NCBI GenBank assembly: GCA_021775835.1
Contig: JAJFHC010000110.1
Span: 1 to 41,024 of the forward strand
Direction of reading: 5' to 3'
DNA: 41,024 bases
Origin: Hyphomicrobiales bacterium
Lineage (GTDB): Bacteria; Pseudomonadota; Alphaproteobacteria; Rhizobiales; JAJFHC01
The translations under genes were made by a program, and so were the position numbers. The notes beneath the pieces are model-generated. The model worked only from the letters and a program-made list of their open reading frames with translations, was not told the DNA's origin and ran no database searches. Positions 1 through 9,373 of the stretch are shown here, piece after piece (within the stretch, counting starts at the first letter, position 1; each line of letters starts with the position of its first letter).

Positions 1-784
1 GCATTCCAAGCCGCGACACCACACCACCCGCCTGGGTCAGAGCCAGCGGAATGACGTCATTTCTGTCGGCGATTGCGGACGCTCCAAGAATCAGGACCAG
101 AGAACATCCGGCCGAAACCTGGGCTTCTATCGACCGGCAAACTGCCTCAGGGTCATGGTCCACAACGTCCCAACGAGCCACCTCACCGCCAAGACTGCAA
201 ATCCGGTCACTCAGGGCTTTTCTGCTTTTATCGAGAAGAGACTCCTTCATGCCACCCAACCGGGTCAGAACGATCCCGACCGGCATCGCAGTGAACGGGT
301 GTACCGATATCTTTCCTCCAGAACCGGCCAACTGGCAGGCCCGATCCAGAACTTGACCGTCGACGGCATAAGGAATGATCTTGACGGTCGCCAGCATCTG
401 ACGGCCGTCGACCTGGTCGAAGGGCGCAACGGTCGCCACCGTTATGCTTTCATGGATGCCATTGACAGCCGTGATGGTCACGTCGTCGATTTCAACCACT
501 CCGCGCGCCCCTGCATAGATGTTCGCACGGCCCGTGAACGGTTCCGTAACAACCACGTTCTCACCGGCAAGGGCCGAGGCAAGGTCCGCTGCCGCCTGGT
601 CTTCATGAACGTCTGCCTCTTCAATTCTGGCAGCGATGACGGTCGTCAGGCCGTCTGCGCGAAGCAGGGCGATGTCGGCCGCATCCAGAGCCCGCCCCTT
701 CTTGAACACGCCACCGGAATGGCGCACGGTATGCGCAAGAACCGCGCTTACTGCTTCATCGAGAGGAACCGGGCCGAACTTCAT
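1..784 (-). CDS. Molybdopterin-binding protein, likely MPT-binding/MobA-like fusion (partial, 3' end outside window)
   Basis: I translated the minus strand from the ATG at 784. It begins MKFGPVPLDEAVSAVLAHTV and stays open for about 261 codons to the window edge. The opening and the following 'GGVFKKGRALDAADIALL' stretch match the MoeA-like molybdopterin-binding N-domain of proteins that often carry a MobA/MocA-type nucleotidyltransferase domain at the C-terminus. That second half is not in this window. The start overlaps the stop of the upstream XdhC gene as ATGA, so the two are translationally coupled. In cox/xdh operons such proteins help to make or hand over the cytosine-dinucleotide form of the molybdenum cofactor. 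The family assignment is good; the fusion is inferred from relatives. Confidence 0.75.
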   Translation of the reverse strand, partial: MKFGPVPLDEAVSAVLAHTVRHSGGVFKKGRALDAADIALLRADGLTTVIAARIEEADVHEDQAAADLASALAGENVVVTEPFTGRANIYAGARGVVEIDDVTITAVNGIHESITVATVAPFDQVDGRQMLATVKIIPYAVDGQVLDRACQLAGSGGKISVHPFTAMPVGIVLTRLGGMKESLLDKSRKALSDRICSLGGEVARWDVVDHDPEAVCRSIEAQVSAGCSLVLILGASAIADRNDVIPLALTQAGGVVSRLGM

Positions 785-1476
785 GCGGCCCGCGTTTCTG
801 GCTTGCGCAGCGCCATCGTGACCTCAGCAACAATGGAAATGGCAATCTCAACCGGTCCACGCGCACCGATATCCAGCCCGATCGGCGCGTTTATGCGGTC
901 GATTGTGTGCTCGTCAAGTCCACCGGCCTGCAACCGTTCCCGTCGCGCGGCATTGGTCTTCCGGCTGCCAAGCGCACCGATGTAAAAAGCTGCTGAATTG
1001 ACCGCCCGGGACAATGCCGGATCATCGATCTTGGGATCATGCGTCAGGGCGACGATAGCGGTGCGCCGGTCGACTGACAGACCCTCCCAGATTTCATCGG
1101 GCCATTCAGCCCGCAGATCTATCCCTGGAAAGCGTTCAGGCGTCGCAAATGCGCCACGTGGATCAATCACGGTGATCGCGTATCCTGCCTGTTGGGCAAG
1201 TGGGATCAGTGCCTGGGCAATATGCACGGCTCCAATGATGATCATGCGCAAGGGCGGGTTCTGCACGTGCAGAAACACTTCGCCCGAGTCCGTCTGCATC
1301 ATCGTACTTTGATCAGAGCCAAACACGCCGTGGGCTGCCTGATGGACCGGGTCGCCGTCATCCAGGGTCTCGGGATAGATCAATGTCTGGTCGCCGGACT
1401 TCAAATTTGTAGCGAGAATGACGGGGCGTTTGTGTTCCCGGTCGTCGATCAGTTGGTCGAGGGTTGATTTGCGCAT
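781..1476 (-). CDS. XdhC family protein, C-terminal Rossmann domain
   Basis: This 231-residue protein has the Rossmann half of XdhC/CoxF-type maturation factors. The stretch 'PPLRMIIIGAVHIAQALIPL' around residue 75 is the nucleotide-binding entry, followed by 'VIDPRGAFATPERFPG', 'AIVALTHDPKIDDPAL' and 'FYIGALGSRKTNAARRERL', all typical of the domain. XdhC binds the molybdenum cofactor, promotes its sulfuration and inserts it into xanthine-dehydrogenase-family large subunits, here presumably CoxL. The N-terminal XdhC/CoxI domain is encoded separately just upstream, with 3 bases between stop and start. The 3' end overlaps the molybdopterin-binding gene by 4 bases. The split is at a domain boundary and each half has its own start, so I treat it as natural, not as a frameshift. 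Confidence 0.88.
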   Translation of the reverse strand: MRKSTLDQLIDDREHKRPVILATNLKSGDQTLIYPETLDDGDPVHQAAHGVFGSDQSTMMQTDSGEVFLHVQNPPLRMIIIGAVHIAQALIPLAQQAGYAITVIDPRGAFATPERFPGIDLRAEWPDEIWEGLSVDRRTAIVALTHDPKIDDPALSRAVNSAAFYIGALGSRKTNAARRERLQAGGLDEHTIDRINAPIGLDIGARGPVEIAISIVAEVTMALRKPETRAA

Positions 1477-1479
1477 GGC

Positions 1480-1812
1480 CTACCCGTCGTCTCCAATCCG
1501 TTCCACGTAGACACGAATGGTTCCGCCGCAAGCAAGCCCCGCTTCCCACGCCGTCTCGTCGGAAACGCCGAACTCAAGTACTTTCGAATCTCCACTTTCG
1601 ATCACACCCAGAGCCTCCGTGACAACCGCCCCTTCAACACAACCACCCGACACGGACCCTTCGAAGTTGCCATCTCCATCGATCACCAGTTGACTGCCCA
1701 CCGGTTGCGGAGCGGAACCCCAAGTCTGAACCACTGTCGCCAATGCGACAAGGCGATCTTCCTTCGACCAGCGTGCGGCCGACTCCAGAATGCCGTTTCC
1801 CGATAGACCCAT
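1480..1812 (-). CDS. XdhC/CoxI family protein, N-terminal domain only
   Basis: A 110-residue protein starting MGLSGNGILESAARW. It contains the XdhC_CoxI signature 'ALATVVQTWGSAPQPVGSQL', then 'GNFEGSVSGGCVEGAVV' and a late 'GLACGGTIRVYVE'. The conserved cysteines in GGCVEG and ACGG are those thought to act in cofactor sulfuration in this family. The frame is open further upstream to a TTG, but the ATG at 1812 has an AAGGA Shine-Dalgarno at good spacing, so I place the start there. It works with the Rossmann-domain protein encoded immediately downstream. Confidence 0.87.
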   Translation of the reverse strand: MGLSGNGILESAARWSKEDRLVALATVVQTWGSAPQPVGSQLVIDGDGNFEGSVSGGCVEGAVVTEALGVIESGDSKVLEFGVSDETAWEAGLACGGTIRVYVERIGDDG

Positions 1813-1855
1813 GATCAGTTCCTTTGACAAGAGGATTGATTCCAATTGAATTTTC

Positions 1856-3079
1856 CTAAGCAGCCGATCTCAACCAGTCGCGCGGGTCGGTGGTATTTCC
1901 AAAGCCCCCTGCCAGAGCCACCGCCAGGGCATCCAGGCTCTCCAGATTATGCACCGGCCTGAATTCGTCAACATGCGGCAGCATAGCCCTTATCCCCAGT
2001 GCGCGCGCTTCAAATCCGTCAAACCGCAAGAGCGGGTTGAGCCAGATGAGTTTCTTGCAGGATCGGTGCAGCCGATCCATCTGCGCCTCAAGATCACCGT
2101 CCTCCTCGCGGTCAAGTCCGTCTGTGATCAATAGGACATGGGCACCCTGTCCCAGCACCCTGCGGGACCAGTTCTTGTTGAAGTCACTCAGACAGGCACC
2201 AATCCGCGTACCGCCCGACCAGTCAGTGACATCCTCGGTGACCCGGTCGAGCGCATCATCCACATCCTTGGTTCGAAGATGACGCGTAATGTTGGTCAAC
2301 CGCGTTCCGAAGACAAAGGTATGCACAACATTGCCGTCATTGGTGATCGCATGAAGGAAATGTAGGAAAAGCCTGCTGTAGCCACTCATGGAACCGGAAA
2401 TGTCGCACAACACGACCAGAGGCGGAACCTTGTGAATACGCGACTTCTGCTTGATGACGGTCAGGTTACCGCCGGTACGCAGGCTGGCTCTGATGGTTGC
2501 TCTCATGTCAGCGCGCTCACCGTTCGACGCCGCACGAAAACGGCGTGTTACTGCGCGGGGTTTGCGCAGACGCAGACGGGCAATGGCACGCCTGGCCGCT
2601 TCTTGCTCCAAGGCCGTCATCTGCTCGAAATCCATCTTCCGCAGAACTTCCCGATCCGAGAACGTCATGGTCGCGTCAATCTCGACATTGGGATCATCTG
2701 ATTCCGTCTCCCGGGATGGCGCTTCCTGATCTCCGAACATGGCCTCCGCGAGACGGGCCCGGCCCGGATCAGGTTTCCTGTCGACGCCGGCCGCAATCTC
2801 GGGCATCAACATGGACATCATCTGTTCCAGAAACTCAGGCTTCCGCCAGAACACATGGAAGGCCTGGTCGAAAATGTCGCGCTGGTCCCTGCGATGAACG
2901 AACACCGCGTGCAACGTCCAGTAAAAATCCGCGCGCTCCCCGAAACCAGCGGCCTCCACGGCCCGCACGGCATCGGTGACCGCCCCTGGTCCGACGGGTA
3001 GTCCCGCCCGTCTGAGAACACGGGCGAAATGCATGATGTTTTCTGCCATTCGTCCGCCACTGTGATTTGCAAGTGACAT
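1856..3079 (-). CDS. coxE: CoxE family von Willebrand factor A protein
   Basis: A 407-residue cytoplasmic protein of the CoxE/VWA family. The N-terminal half 'NIMHFARVLRRAGLPVGPGAV' and 'FYWTLHAVFVHRRDQRDIFD' is the usual CoxE helical region. The C-terminal half carries a VWA domain with a complete MIDAS start, 'VVLCDISGSMSGYSRLFLHF' (DxSGS), and 'VLLITDGLDREEDGDL' further on. In Oligotropha-type cox clusters CoxE and the AAA+ ATPase CoxD act together to install the sulfur-bridged metal centre in CoxL. The gene lies 11 bases downstream of the coxD frame, so the two are co-transcribed. An internal ATG at residue 11 is an alternative start, and neither start has a strong Shine-Dalgarno. Confidence 0.9.
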   Translation of the reverse strand: MSLANHSGGRMAENIMHFARVLRRAGLPVGPGAVTDAVRAVEAAGFGERADFYWTLHAVFVHRRDQRDIFDQAFHVFWRKPEFLEQMMSMLMPEIAAGVDRKPDPGRARLAEAMFGDQEAPSRETESDDPNVEIDATMTFSDREVLRKMDFEQMTALEQEAARRAIARLRLRKPRAVTRRFRAASNGERADMRATIRASLRTGGNLTVIKQKSRIHKVPPLVVLCDISGSMSGYSRLFLHFLHAITNDGNVVHTFVFGTRLTNITRHLRTKDVDDALDRVTEDVTDWSGGTRIGACLSDFNKNWSRRVLGQGAHVLLITDGLDREEDGDLEAQMDRLHRSCKKLIWLNPLLRFDGFEARALGIRAMLPHVDEFRPVHNLESLDALAVALAGGFGNTTDPRDWLRSAA

Positions 3080-3090
3080 CAGTGCGTCCG

Positions 3091-4026
3091 TTACTGGGCG
3101 GCAGCGGAGATTTCCGCGCGCACCTGATCGAGGAGCCGCTTGGCCTCGCTGCCTTCCAGTTGAGCAATGTCGTCCTGATATTTCAGGATGACTCCCAGTG
3201 TATCGTTGATAACGGCGGGATCCAGGGTAAGCTTGTCGAGTGTCGACAAGGCCGTCGCCCAGTCGAGAGTTTCAGCAACGCCTGGGCGTTTGAACAGATC
3301 CTCCCCGCGCAATGCCTGAACAAAGCCAACAATCTCGGCTGACAGCCTCTCGCCGGCACCGGGGACCTTGGCGTTCAGTATTCTCAGTTCCCGTTCGGCG
3401 TCCGGATAATCGACCCAGTGATAAAGACATCGCCTCTTGAGCGCGTCATGAATCTCGCGGGTGCGGTTGGACGTAATCACCACAATCGGAGGGTTGGCTG
3501 CCTGCCGGGTTCCGATTTCCGGGATCGTCACCTGAAAGTCCGACAGGACTTCCAGAAGAAAGGCCTCGAAGGCCTCGTCGGTGCGGTCAAGCTCGTCGAT
3601 CAGCAGCACCGGCGCGCCGGACTAATCTTCTTCCAGAGCCTGGAGAAGCGGCCGCTTGATAAGGAACTCTTCGGAAAAGATATTGTCGGACACATCGGCG
3701 GTACTGCCCTGGGCTTCTGCAAGCCTGATACGGATCATCTGGGCCGGGTAATTCCACTCGTAAACCGCACTTGAAACGTCAAGACCTTCATAACACTGCA
3801 AACGGATCAGCCGCCTGCCCAGCGATTGCGCCAGGACCTTGGCGATTTCGGTTTTACCGACACCGGCCTCGCCTTCGAGAAACAGCGGTCTGCCCATCTT
3901 CAGGCTCAGGAACAACACCGTGGCCAGGGCCCGATCAGCGACATAGTCGGCATCGGCAAGCAGATCAACCGTCTGGTCAATTGAGTCAGGCAGTGCCTTT
4001 GGCATATTTGTTGTGTCCAGGCTCAA
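3091..4026 (-). pseudogene. coxD: MoxR-type AAA+ ATPase (CoxD) interrupted by an in-frame TAG
   Basis: The complete frame would be about 311 residues and aligns end to end with MoxR/CoxD ATPases. The first part (4026 to 3622) has Walker A 'LEGEAGVGKTEIAKVL' and ends 'RPLLQALEED'. A TAG at 3624-3622 then stops the frame. In the same frame it continues SGAPVLLIDELDRTDEAF, which is Walker B, then 'SDFQVTIPEIGT', sensor 1 'PIVVITSNRTREIHDAL' and arginine-containing 'KRRCLYHWVDYPD'. Walker A and Walker B are thus on opposite sides of one stop codon, with no insertion or deletion. A GAG-to-TAG change would explain it. A GTG at 3609 could restart translation, but neither half alone would be an ATPase. 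It could be a real nonsense mutation, a read-through site or a sequencing error. Confidence 0.85.
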
Positions 4027-4041
4027 GGCTCTAAATCATAT

Positions 4042-4080
4042 CAGCCCGCGAACCGATCCGGGTCCGCGGGCTGTGTTTTT
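4042..4080 (+). terminator. Hairpin with T-run between coxM and coxD
   Basis: Perfect 9-bp arms CAGCCCGCG (4042-4050) and CGCGGGCTG (4065-4073), with a further ACC/GGT pairing inside the loop, are followed on the plus strand by TGTTTTT. The flanking genes run on the minus strand, where the hairpin lacks a following U-run. For them it would be an attenuator or RNA-stabilising stem between coxM and coxD rather than a classic terminator. For any plus-strand transcript it would be a rho-independent terminator. Confidence 0.5.
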
Positions 4081-4114
4081 GTCAGTCAAGGCTGGCCGGA
4101 TGTTTGCCGACCGC

Positions 4115-4909
4115 TCAGCCGCATGCAGCAACAGCCCTTTTTGCCATCACACTAACTAGATGGGCACGATACTCGGCTGACGCGTGAATATCGCTATTGA
4201 GGCCATCTGCAGAAACCGAAACGCCGCTCACGGCATCGGCAGAGAAACCGGACCCGAGCGCCTGTTCCATTTCAGGGACCCGGAACACACCTGGTCCGGC
4301 ACCGGTCACCGCCACACGGGGACCGCCACCGGTGTCTGCCACCATCACACCCACCAGGGCATAACGCGACGCCGGGTTATCGAACTTCTGGTACGCCGCC
4401 TTGCTGGGCACCGGAAAGCTCACCTTCGTAATGACTTCGCCGTCACCAAGGGCCGTTTCGAACATGCCGGTAAAGAAATCATCGGCGCTGTGCGATCCCT
4501 GATTGGTGTGGATCGTTGCTCCAAGACCCAGGCATCCGGCAGGATAGTCGGCGGCCGGGTCGTTATTGGCAACCGAGCCACCGATTGTGCCCCTGTGGCG
4601 CACATGGGGATCGCCGATCATTCCCGCCAGATCGGCAAGGGCCGGGATGGCGTTCCTGACGTCGCTGGACGCAGCAACTTCTGCGTGGGTCACCGCGGCG
4701 CCAATCGTGACCGTGGAGCCATCCGACGAAATGCCATGCAGTTCTCCAACACCGGCAATATCCACCAGGTCCGAAGGGCTGGCCAGCCGCTGCTTCATGG
4801 TGGGCAACAGGGTCTGTCCTCCTGCCAGCAAGGTTGCATCGTCGCCTGAACCCAGCAGAGAGGCGGCTTCCGCCACGCTGCCGGCTTTATGATAGGTAAA
4901 ATCATACAT
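4115..4909 (-). CDS. coxM: Molybdenum hydroxylase FAD-binding (medium) subunit, CoxM-like
   Basis: A 264-residue FAD-binding subunit starting MYDFTYHKAGSVAEAASLL; the frame is open further upstream but that part overlaps coxL. The two FAD loops of the CODH/xanthine dehydrogenase medium subunit are visible: 'TLLAGGQTLLPTMKQRL' near residue 30 and 'HRGTIGGSVANNDPAADYP' near residue 110. The C-terminal third is the CO_deh_flav_C domain. It passes electrons from the [2Fe-2S] subunit to the quinone pool or another acceptor at the cytoplasmic face of the membrane. The gene follows coxL by 19 bases, giving the S-L-M order usual for form II clusters. Confidence 0.93.
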   Translation of the reverse strand: MYDFTYHKAGSVAEAASLLGSGDDATLLAGGQTLLPTMKQRLASPSDLVDIAGVGELHGISSDGSTVTIGAAVTHAEVAASSDVRNAIPALADLAGMIGDPHVRHRGTIGGSVANNDPAADYPAGCLGLGATIHTNQGSHSADDFFTGMFETALGDGEVITKVSFPVPSKAAYQKFDNPASRYALVGVMVADTGGGPRVAVTGAGPGVFRVPEMEQALGSGFSADAVSGVSVSADGLNSDIHASAEYRAHLVSVMAKRAVAACG

Positions 4910-4928
4910 ATCGGTTTGTCCTCGCCGG

Positions 4929-7295
4929 TTATTCTGCCGCGTCCGCGGCGGCGTTGTTCTGAATGGTCTGCCAGACCGTTTGCGGGCTTGCCGGCATGGG
5001 CACATCGACCACACCGAGCGCATCCGTGACGGCGTTCATGACGGCAGCGGGAGCTGCAATCGCGCCAGCCTCGCCGCAACCCTTGATACCCAGCGGATTG
5101 CTCGGACAAAGGGTGGTCGTCAATCCGACATCGAAGTTCAGCAGGTCGTCGGCGCGCGGCATGCAGTAGTCCATGTAGGACCCCGTCACCAACTGGCCGC
5201 TGTCGTCGTAGACGCAACCTTCCAGCAAAGCCTGCCCGACGCCCTGGGCAATTCCACCATGGACCTGCCCTTCAACGATCATGGGATTGATCACCTGGCC
5301 AAAATCGTCGACCGCCGTGAAGTTCACGATCTCAGTAACACCGGTTTCAGGATCGATCTCGACTTCGCAGATATGGCATCCCGCCGGGAAGGTGAAGTTT
5401 GTCGGATCGTAGAATGCGCCCTCCTTCAGCCCCGGCTCAAGATCGGAACCGGCCAGGCCATGGGCGGTGTAGGCATTGAGAGCCAGGCCAGCAAACGGCA
5501 TTTCCTTGTCCGTTCCAGCCACCGAAAAGACACCGTCCTTGAACTCGATGTCCTGTTCGGATGCCTCCATCAGATGAGCGGCGATCTTGCGGGCCTTGGC
5601 CTCGACCTTGTCCAGTGCGTGTGAAATTGCAGACATGCCCACGGCCCCGGACCGGGAACCATAGGTTCCCATGCCGAACTGGACCTTGTCGGTGTCGCCG
5701 TGCACGATCTCCACCTGATCGATCGGAATGCCCAGACGCCCAGACACCAACTGTGCAAAGGTCGTCTCGTGACCCTGGCCATGACTGTGCGACCCTGTCA
5801 GCACTTCCACGTTGCCGGTCGGATTGACCCGGACTTCGGCAGACTCCCACAAACCGACGCCGGCCCCCAGGGACCCGACGGCCGCAGACGGTGCAATGCC
5901 GCAAGCCTCGATGTAGTTGGAAAATCCGATACCCCGGAGCTTGCCCCGACTCTGAGCTTGGGCCTTGCGCCCGGCAAAGCCTGAATAGTCGGCCATTTCC
6001 ATGGCTTTGTTCATTGAGGCTTCGTAGTCGCCGGCGTCGTAGCACATGATCACCGGCGTCTGATGAGGAAACTCTCGAACGAAATTCCGCCGGCGCAATT
6101 CACCGGGCGCTATTCCCATTTCGCGGGCCGCTGTTTCCACAAGCCGTTCGATGACGTAGGCGGCCTCGGGACGTCCGGCACCGCGATAGGCATCCACCGG
6201 CGCGGTGTTCGTGTATACCGCATCGACCTCAGCATAAATCGCCGGCAGGTTGTATTGACCCGACAGGAGCGTCGCGTAGAGATATGTGGGCACCGACGAT
6301 GAGAACGTCGACAGATAGGCGCCCATGTTGGCCGTCGTCTTGACCCGCAGGCCGAGCATCTTGCCATCGCCGTCAAGGGCCAGTTCCGCATGGGTAATAT
6401 GGTCCCGGCCGTGTGCATCACAGAGAAAGGACTCCGACCGCTCACCGGTCCATTTCACTGGGCGGCCAATTTTCTTGGACACCCAGACACAAACGGTTTC
6501 TTCGGCATAGATGAAGATCTTGGAGCCGAATCCGCCGCCGACATCCGGCGCAATCACCCGCAGCTTATGCTCCGGTGCAATGCCGATGAATGCCGACAAC
6601 ACCAGACGTGCCACATGGGGATTCTGGCTTGTTGTATAAAGTGTGTAGCTGTCCGAACCGCGATCATGACAACCGATCGCTGCCCGAGGTTCCATGGCAT
6701 TGGGGATCAACCGGTTGTTGACCAGATCCATTTTGGTGACGTGGACCGCACCGGCGAACGCTGCATCAGTGGCGTCTTCTTCGCCGATGCTCCAGTTGTA
6801 GACCGTGTTCCTGGCAATTTCGTCGTGAACCAGCGGGGCGCTGTCCGATTGCGCCGAGCCAAGGGCTACACAAGCGTCAAGCACGGTATAATCCACCTCA
6901 ACCAACTCAGCCGCGCTTTTCGCCTGAGCATGTGTCTCGGCGACAACAACCGCCACGTGGTCGCCAACGTGACGAACCTTGCCTTGGGCCAGGATCGGGT
7001 GCGGCCCGGCGTTCATCGGACTGCCGTCCTTGGAATGAATCATCCAGCCGCAGATCAGTCCGCCGATACCGTCGGCTTCAACATCTGCGCCGGTGTAGAT
7101 ACCGAGCACACCGTCTGCCGCTTCCGCGGCGGCAGTGTTGATACTATTGATCCTCGCGTGAGCATGGGGCGATCTGACAAAAAACGCGTGGCTCTGGCCT
7201 GGCTGATTGATGTCGTCGGTGTAGTTCCCCGCTCCTATTAGAAATCTGTAATCTTCCTTACGACGCACCGAGGCGCCAATTCCGGTCTCGCTCAT
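4929..7295 (-). CDS. coxL: Molybdenum hydroxylase large subunit, form II CODH-like (CoxL)
   Basis: A 788-residue molybdopterin-binding catalytic subunit of the xanthine dehydrogenase family. I start it at [19 protein letters not shown], because 47 further upstream codons would run back towards coxS and are not family-like. Visible landmarks are '[13 protein letters not shown]' near residue 17, the cofactor-binding '[10 protein letters not shown]' near 250, the active-site loop AYRGAGR at about 369-375, and the catalytic glutamate in '[14 protein letters not shown]' near the C-terminus. AYRGAGR is the form II motif; genuine form I CO dehydrogenases have AYxCSFR. The enzyme is therefore an aerobic Mo-Cu-less CODH-like hydroxylase whose physiological substrate is uncertain. 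It sits between coxS and coxM in one operon. Confidence 0.94.
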   Translation of the reverse strand: MSETGIGASVRRKEDYRFLIGAGNYTDDINQPGQSHAFFVRSPHAHARINSINTAAAEAADGVLGIYTGADVEADGIGGLICGWMIHSKDGSPMNAGPHPILAQGKVRHVGDHVAVVVAETHAQAKSAAELVEVDYTVLDACVALGSAQSDSAPLVHDEIARNTVYNWSIGEEDATDAAFAGAVHVTKMDLVNNRLIPNAMEPRAAIGCHDRGSDSYTLYTTSQNPHVARLVLSAFIGIAPEHKLRVIAPDVGGGFGSKIFIYAEETVCVWVSKKIGRPVKWTGERSESFLCDAHGRDHITHAELALDGDGKMLGLRVKTTANMGAYLSTFSSSVPTYLYATLLSGQYNLPAIYAEVDAVYTNTAPVDAYRGAGRPEAAYVIERLVETAAREMGIAPGELRRRNFVREFPHQTPVIMCYDAGDYEASMNKAMEMADYSGFAGRKAQAQSRGKLRGIGFSNYIEACGIAPSAAVGSLGAGVGLWESAEVRVNPTGNVEVLTGSHSHGQGHETTFAQLVSGRLGIPIDQVEIVHGDTDKVQFGMGTYGSRSGAVGMSAISHALDKVEAKARKIAAHLMEASEQDIEFKDGVFSVAGTDKEMPFAGLALNAYTAHGLAGSDLEPGLKEGAFYDPTNFTFPAGCHICEVEIDPETGVTEIVNFTAVDDFGQVINPMIVEGQVHGGIAQGVGQALLEGCVYDDSGQLVTGSYMDYCMPRADDLLNFDVGLTTTLCPSNPLGIKGCGEAGAIAAPAAVMNAVTDALGVVDVPMPASPQTVWQTIQNNAAADAAE

Positions 7296-7326
7296 GGCCA
7301 GTCCCTTCCTGTGTTGACGCCGCGCC

Positions 7327-7791
7327 TCAGCGCATTTCCTTGGCAGCTGCCGCGATTGCCTTGACGATATTGTGGTAGCCCGTGCACCGACAGATATTGC
7401 CTTCAAGCTCTTCGCGGATCGTCTGCTCGTCCACATTCGGATGGCGATTCACGATGTCCACGCCGGCCATGATCATGCCAGGCGTACAGAAACCGCATTG
7501 TAGTCCATGGTTCTCGCGGAAAGCCTCCTGCATCGGGTGGAGGTCGCCGTTTGTCGCCAGTCCTTCGATTGTGGTGACGTCAGAACCGTCATTCTGTACA
7601 GCAAGCGTCGTACAGGACTTGACCGCTTTTCCGTCCACATGAACGACGCAGGCGCCGCACTGGCTGGTGTCACACCCGACATGGGTGCCGGTAAGTCTCA
7701 GGTTTTCCCGAAGAAATTCAACAAGAAGTGTCCGGGACTCGACATCCGCCGACACAGATTTCCCGTTGACCGTCATACTAACGGTAGGCAT
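7327..7791 (-). CDS. coxS: Molybdenum hydroxylase [2Fe-2S] subunit, CoxS-like
   Basis: A 154-residue iron-sulfur subunit. The N-terminal plant-ferredoxin-type cluster is bound by the four cysteines in '[20 protein letters not shown]' plus the following SC. The C-terminal helical cluster is bound by '[10 protein letters not shown]' and '[10 protein letters not shown]'. Both sets are complete. I place the start at the ATG at 7791 ([13 protein letters not shown]), which has a GAGGAG Shine-Dalgarno directly upstream; the longer frame would include that site as codons. It relays electrons from the molybdenum centre in CoxL to FAD in CoxM. coxL begins 31 bases after its stop. Confidence 0.95.
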   Translation of the reverse strand: MPTVSMTVNGKSVSADVESRTLLVEFLRENLRLTGTHVGCDTSQCGACVVHVDGKAVKSCTTLAVQNDGSDVTTIEGLATNGDLHPMQEAFRENHGLQCGFCTPGMIMAGVDIVNRHPNVDEQTIREELEGNICRCTGYHNIVKAIAAAAKEMR

Positions 7792-7991
7792 GGGCTCCTC
7801 CTCTTTGCAAGGCCGCAAGGCTTGCTTTGCAAGACGCTTTACGCAGGATTTTCAGATTTCGACAGGTTTGCGCGTTGACGCCGATCTTTTTGTTAGGCCT
7901 TGATTTTTGCCTTTGACAACGCTGTGGTCAACCCCTCTCGGGCGCATCCGTTCATCTTTGACATTCTTTCCCGTCATGCGGCCATGAAGTG

Positions 7992-8615
7992 TCAACGCGA
8001 AAGATAGAACAGCAAAGCCGCCGCAAGGCCGAGAACGATAATCCATACAAGCGGATTCATCGAACGACCGGAAGAAGACTCCTGTGCAGCCGCCTCGTTT
8101 GCGGTCTCCTGATCCGCCGAAGCAACATCGGTCGGACTCTCTTCCGCTGTATCGGCAGGTTCCCCTTCCGACGCATCTCCAAAATGCGCAGAAAAATTGC
8201 TGAAAAACTCATCCGCCATCTTCTTGGCGGCGCCATCCACGAGCCGTGAACCAATTTGCGCAAGTTTGCCGCCCACATTTGCATCGACGTCATATGTCAG
8301 GACAGTCTGGCCCGGTTCGCCATCGGCAAGCGATACCTTGGCAGCCCCCTTGGCAAAACCGGCAGCACCGCCCGATCCTTCCCCTGAAATTGTATAGCCA
8401 TTGGGTGCATCGATGTCGGACAGTGTCACATTGCCCTTGAACTTTGCCTTGACGGGCCCGACCTTCGCTTGCGCCACTGCCGCAAAGGACGTGTCAGACG
8501 TTTTTGTCAGCTCCTGGCAACCGGGAATGCACATTTTCAGGACTTCGGCATCGTTCAGAGCATCCCACACGGCTTCACGCGGGGCATTCAACGTCTGTTC
8601 GCCGGCCATCTTCAT
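7992..8615 (-). CDS. coxG: CoxG family protein: SRPBCC domain with C-terminal membrane anchor
   Basis: About 207 residues from MKMAGEQTLNAPREAVWDAL. Residues 1-145 form the CoxG/SRPBCC helix-grip domain ('MCIPGCQELTKTSD', 'VKAKFKGNVTLSDIDAPNGY', 'GSRLVDGAAKKMADEFFSNF'). A low-complexity acidic linker follows ('EGEPADTAEESPTD'), then one transmembrane helix 'PLVWIIVLGLAAALLFYL' ends the protein. CoxG is known in Oligotropha to recruit the CODH complex to the cytoplasmic membrane, which fits the C-terminal anchor here. It is the first gene of the cox operon, about 200 bases upstream of coxS. A GGAG lies upstream of the chosen ATG at 8615. Confidence 0.9.
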   Translation of the reverse strand: MKMAGEQTLNAPREAVWDALNDAEVLKMCIPGCQELTKTSDTSFAAVAQAKVGPVKAKFKGNVTLSDIDAPNGYTISGEGSGGAAGFAKGAAKVSLADGEPGQTVLTYDVDANVGGKLAQIGSRLVDGAAKKMADEFFSNFSAHFGDASEGEPADTAEESPTDVASADQETANEAAAQESSSGRSMNPLVWIIVLGLAAALLFYLSR

Positions 8616-8848
8616 AATGCATGATCTCCACAATTGTATATTTATCAGAAGCTTATCGGGTTCACTTGAATCAATTTTTCAAAAGCATCCAACCCGGCGA
8701 CAAGCTTTTTCATTCTAGGAATTAACAAGCATCTGTCCAACGTCTTGCTGCTTGTCCGCCTGAACAGAGTGCGCCTGATTGTCTGAGCCTTCGACGGGAG
8801 CCCGGGCCAGCGTAAATTTAAAGGCCGCGCGTTCTTTCCAAGACTATT

Positions 8849-9340
8849 ATGGGTTCTATAAAGCATGCAAACGGAGAAACCAAAATCGTGATTTCCACAC
8901 TACGGATCTTTGCCGGTTCAATCGTTGCCTGTCTGGCGCTGGTCTCCTCGCCGGATGCAAGGAATGCATATCCCTCGATCATTGAAGCGACCCTGGCCTG
9001 CGACACTGAGGCGGTGCAGCAAATCTTGGTGAACGGTGGCGATCCCGACATTTTCGACAATGCCAGAAACACTGCCCTGATCTATGCTGCACGGGACGGA
9101 AAACGGCGCATCGTCGATGTGCTGATGACACATGGCGCCAGCGTAAACTGGATCGACGGTGAAGGAGTGACCGCGCTGATCCTTGCCGCGCATAAAGGTC
9201 ATGTGGACATCGCCAGTTTACTCCTCGAAAATGGCGCAGACAGGTCCATCAGAGACCAGTGGAACCGAACCGCTCTCGATTACGCTCTGCGGCGCGGCGA
9301 AAATGATGCGATTGCCCTGCGGCTTCAAAAAGGCCCCTGA
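8849..9340 (+). CDS. Exported ankyrin-repeat protein
   Basis: A small protein of up to 163 residues with an N-terminal hydrophobic segment ('LRIFAGSIVACLALVSSPDA') that looks like a signal peptide. About three ankyrin repeats follow: 'NTALIYAARDGKRRIVDVLM', 'VTALILAAHKGHVDIASLLL' and 'RTALDYALRRGENDAIALRL'. A GTG at 8888 has a GGAGA site 10 bases upstream and gives a more typical signal peptide (V/M-ISTLRIF), so the true start may be there. The drawn ATG has no obvious Shine-Dalgarno. Periplasmic ankyrin proteins mediate protein contacts; the partner is unknown. The gene is divergent from coxG and 33 bases upstream of a GST gene. Confidence 0.85.
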   Translation: MGSIKHANGETKIVISTLRIFAGSIVACLALVSSPDARNAYPSIIEATLACDTEAVQQILVNGGDPDIFDNARNTALIYAARDGKRRIVDVLMTHGASVNWIDGEGVTALILAAHKGHVDIASLLLENGADRSIRDQWNRTALDYALRRGENDAIALRLQKGP

Positions 9341-9373
9341 TCCCCGACACCAAAAACGGAGTTAGCCGGAAAA

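Noticed and set aside
155..985. Plus-strand ORF of 276 codons at the left edge
   Set aside because: The minus strand here encodes a molybdopterin-binding protein and the end of XdhC, with overlapping start and stop; the plus frame has no family match.
781..1812. Split XdhC as a frameshifted pseudogene
   Set aside because: The break is at the domain boundary, each part has its own start and the N-part has a good Shine-Dalgarno; separate XdhC halves are common in cox clusters.
6390..7241. Plus-strand ORF of 283 codons over coxL (and others at 4184-4849 and 4980-5624)
   Set aside because: They are opposite well-supported cox genes and show no protein family features.
8642..8713. Distant inverted repeat with AAGCTT/CGGGTT and AACCCG/AAGCTT in the coxG-ankyrin gap
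   Set aside because: The arms are interrupted and the loop is long; no clear regulatory meaning.
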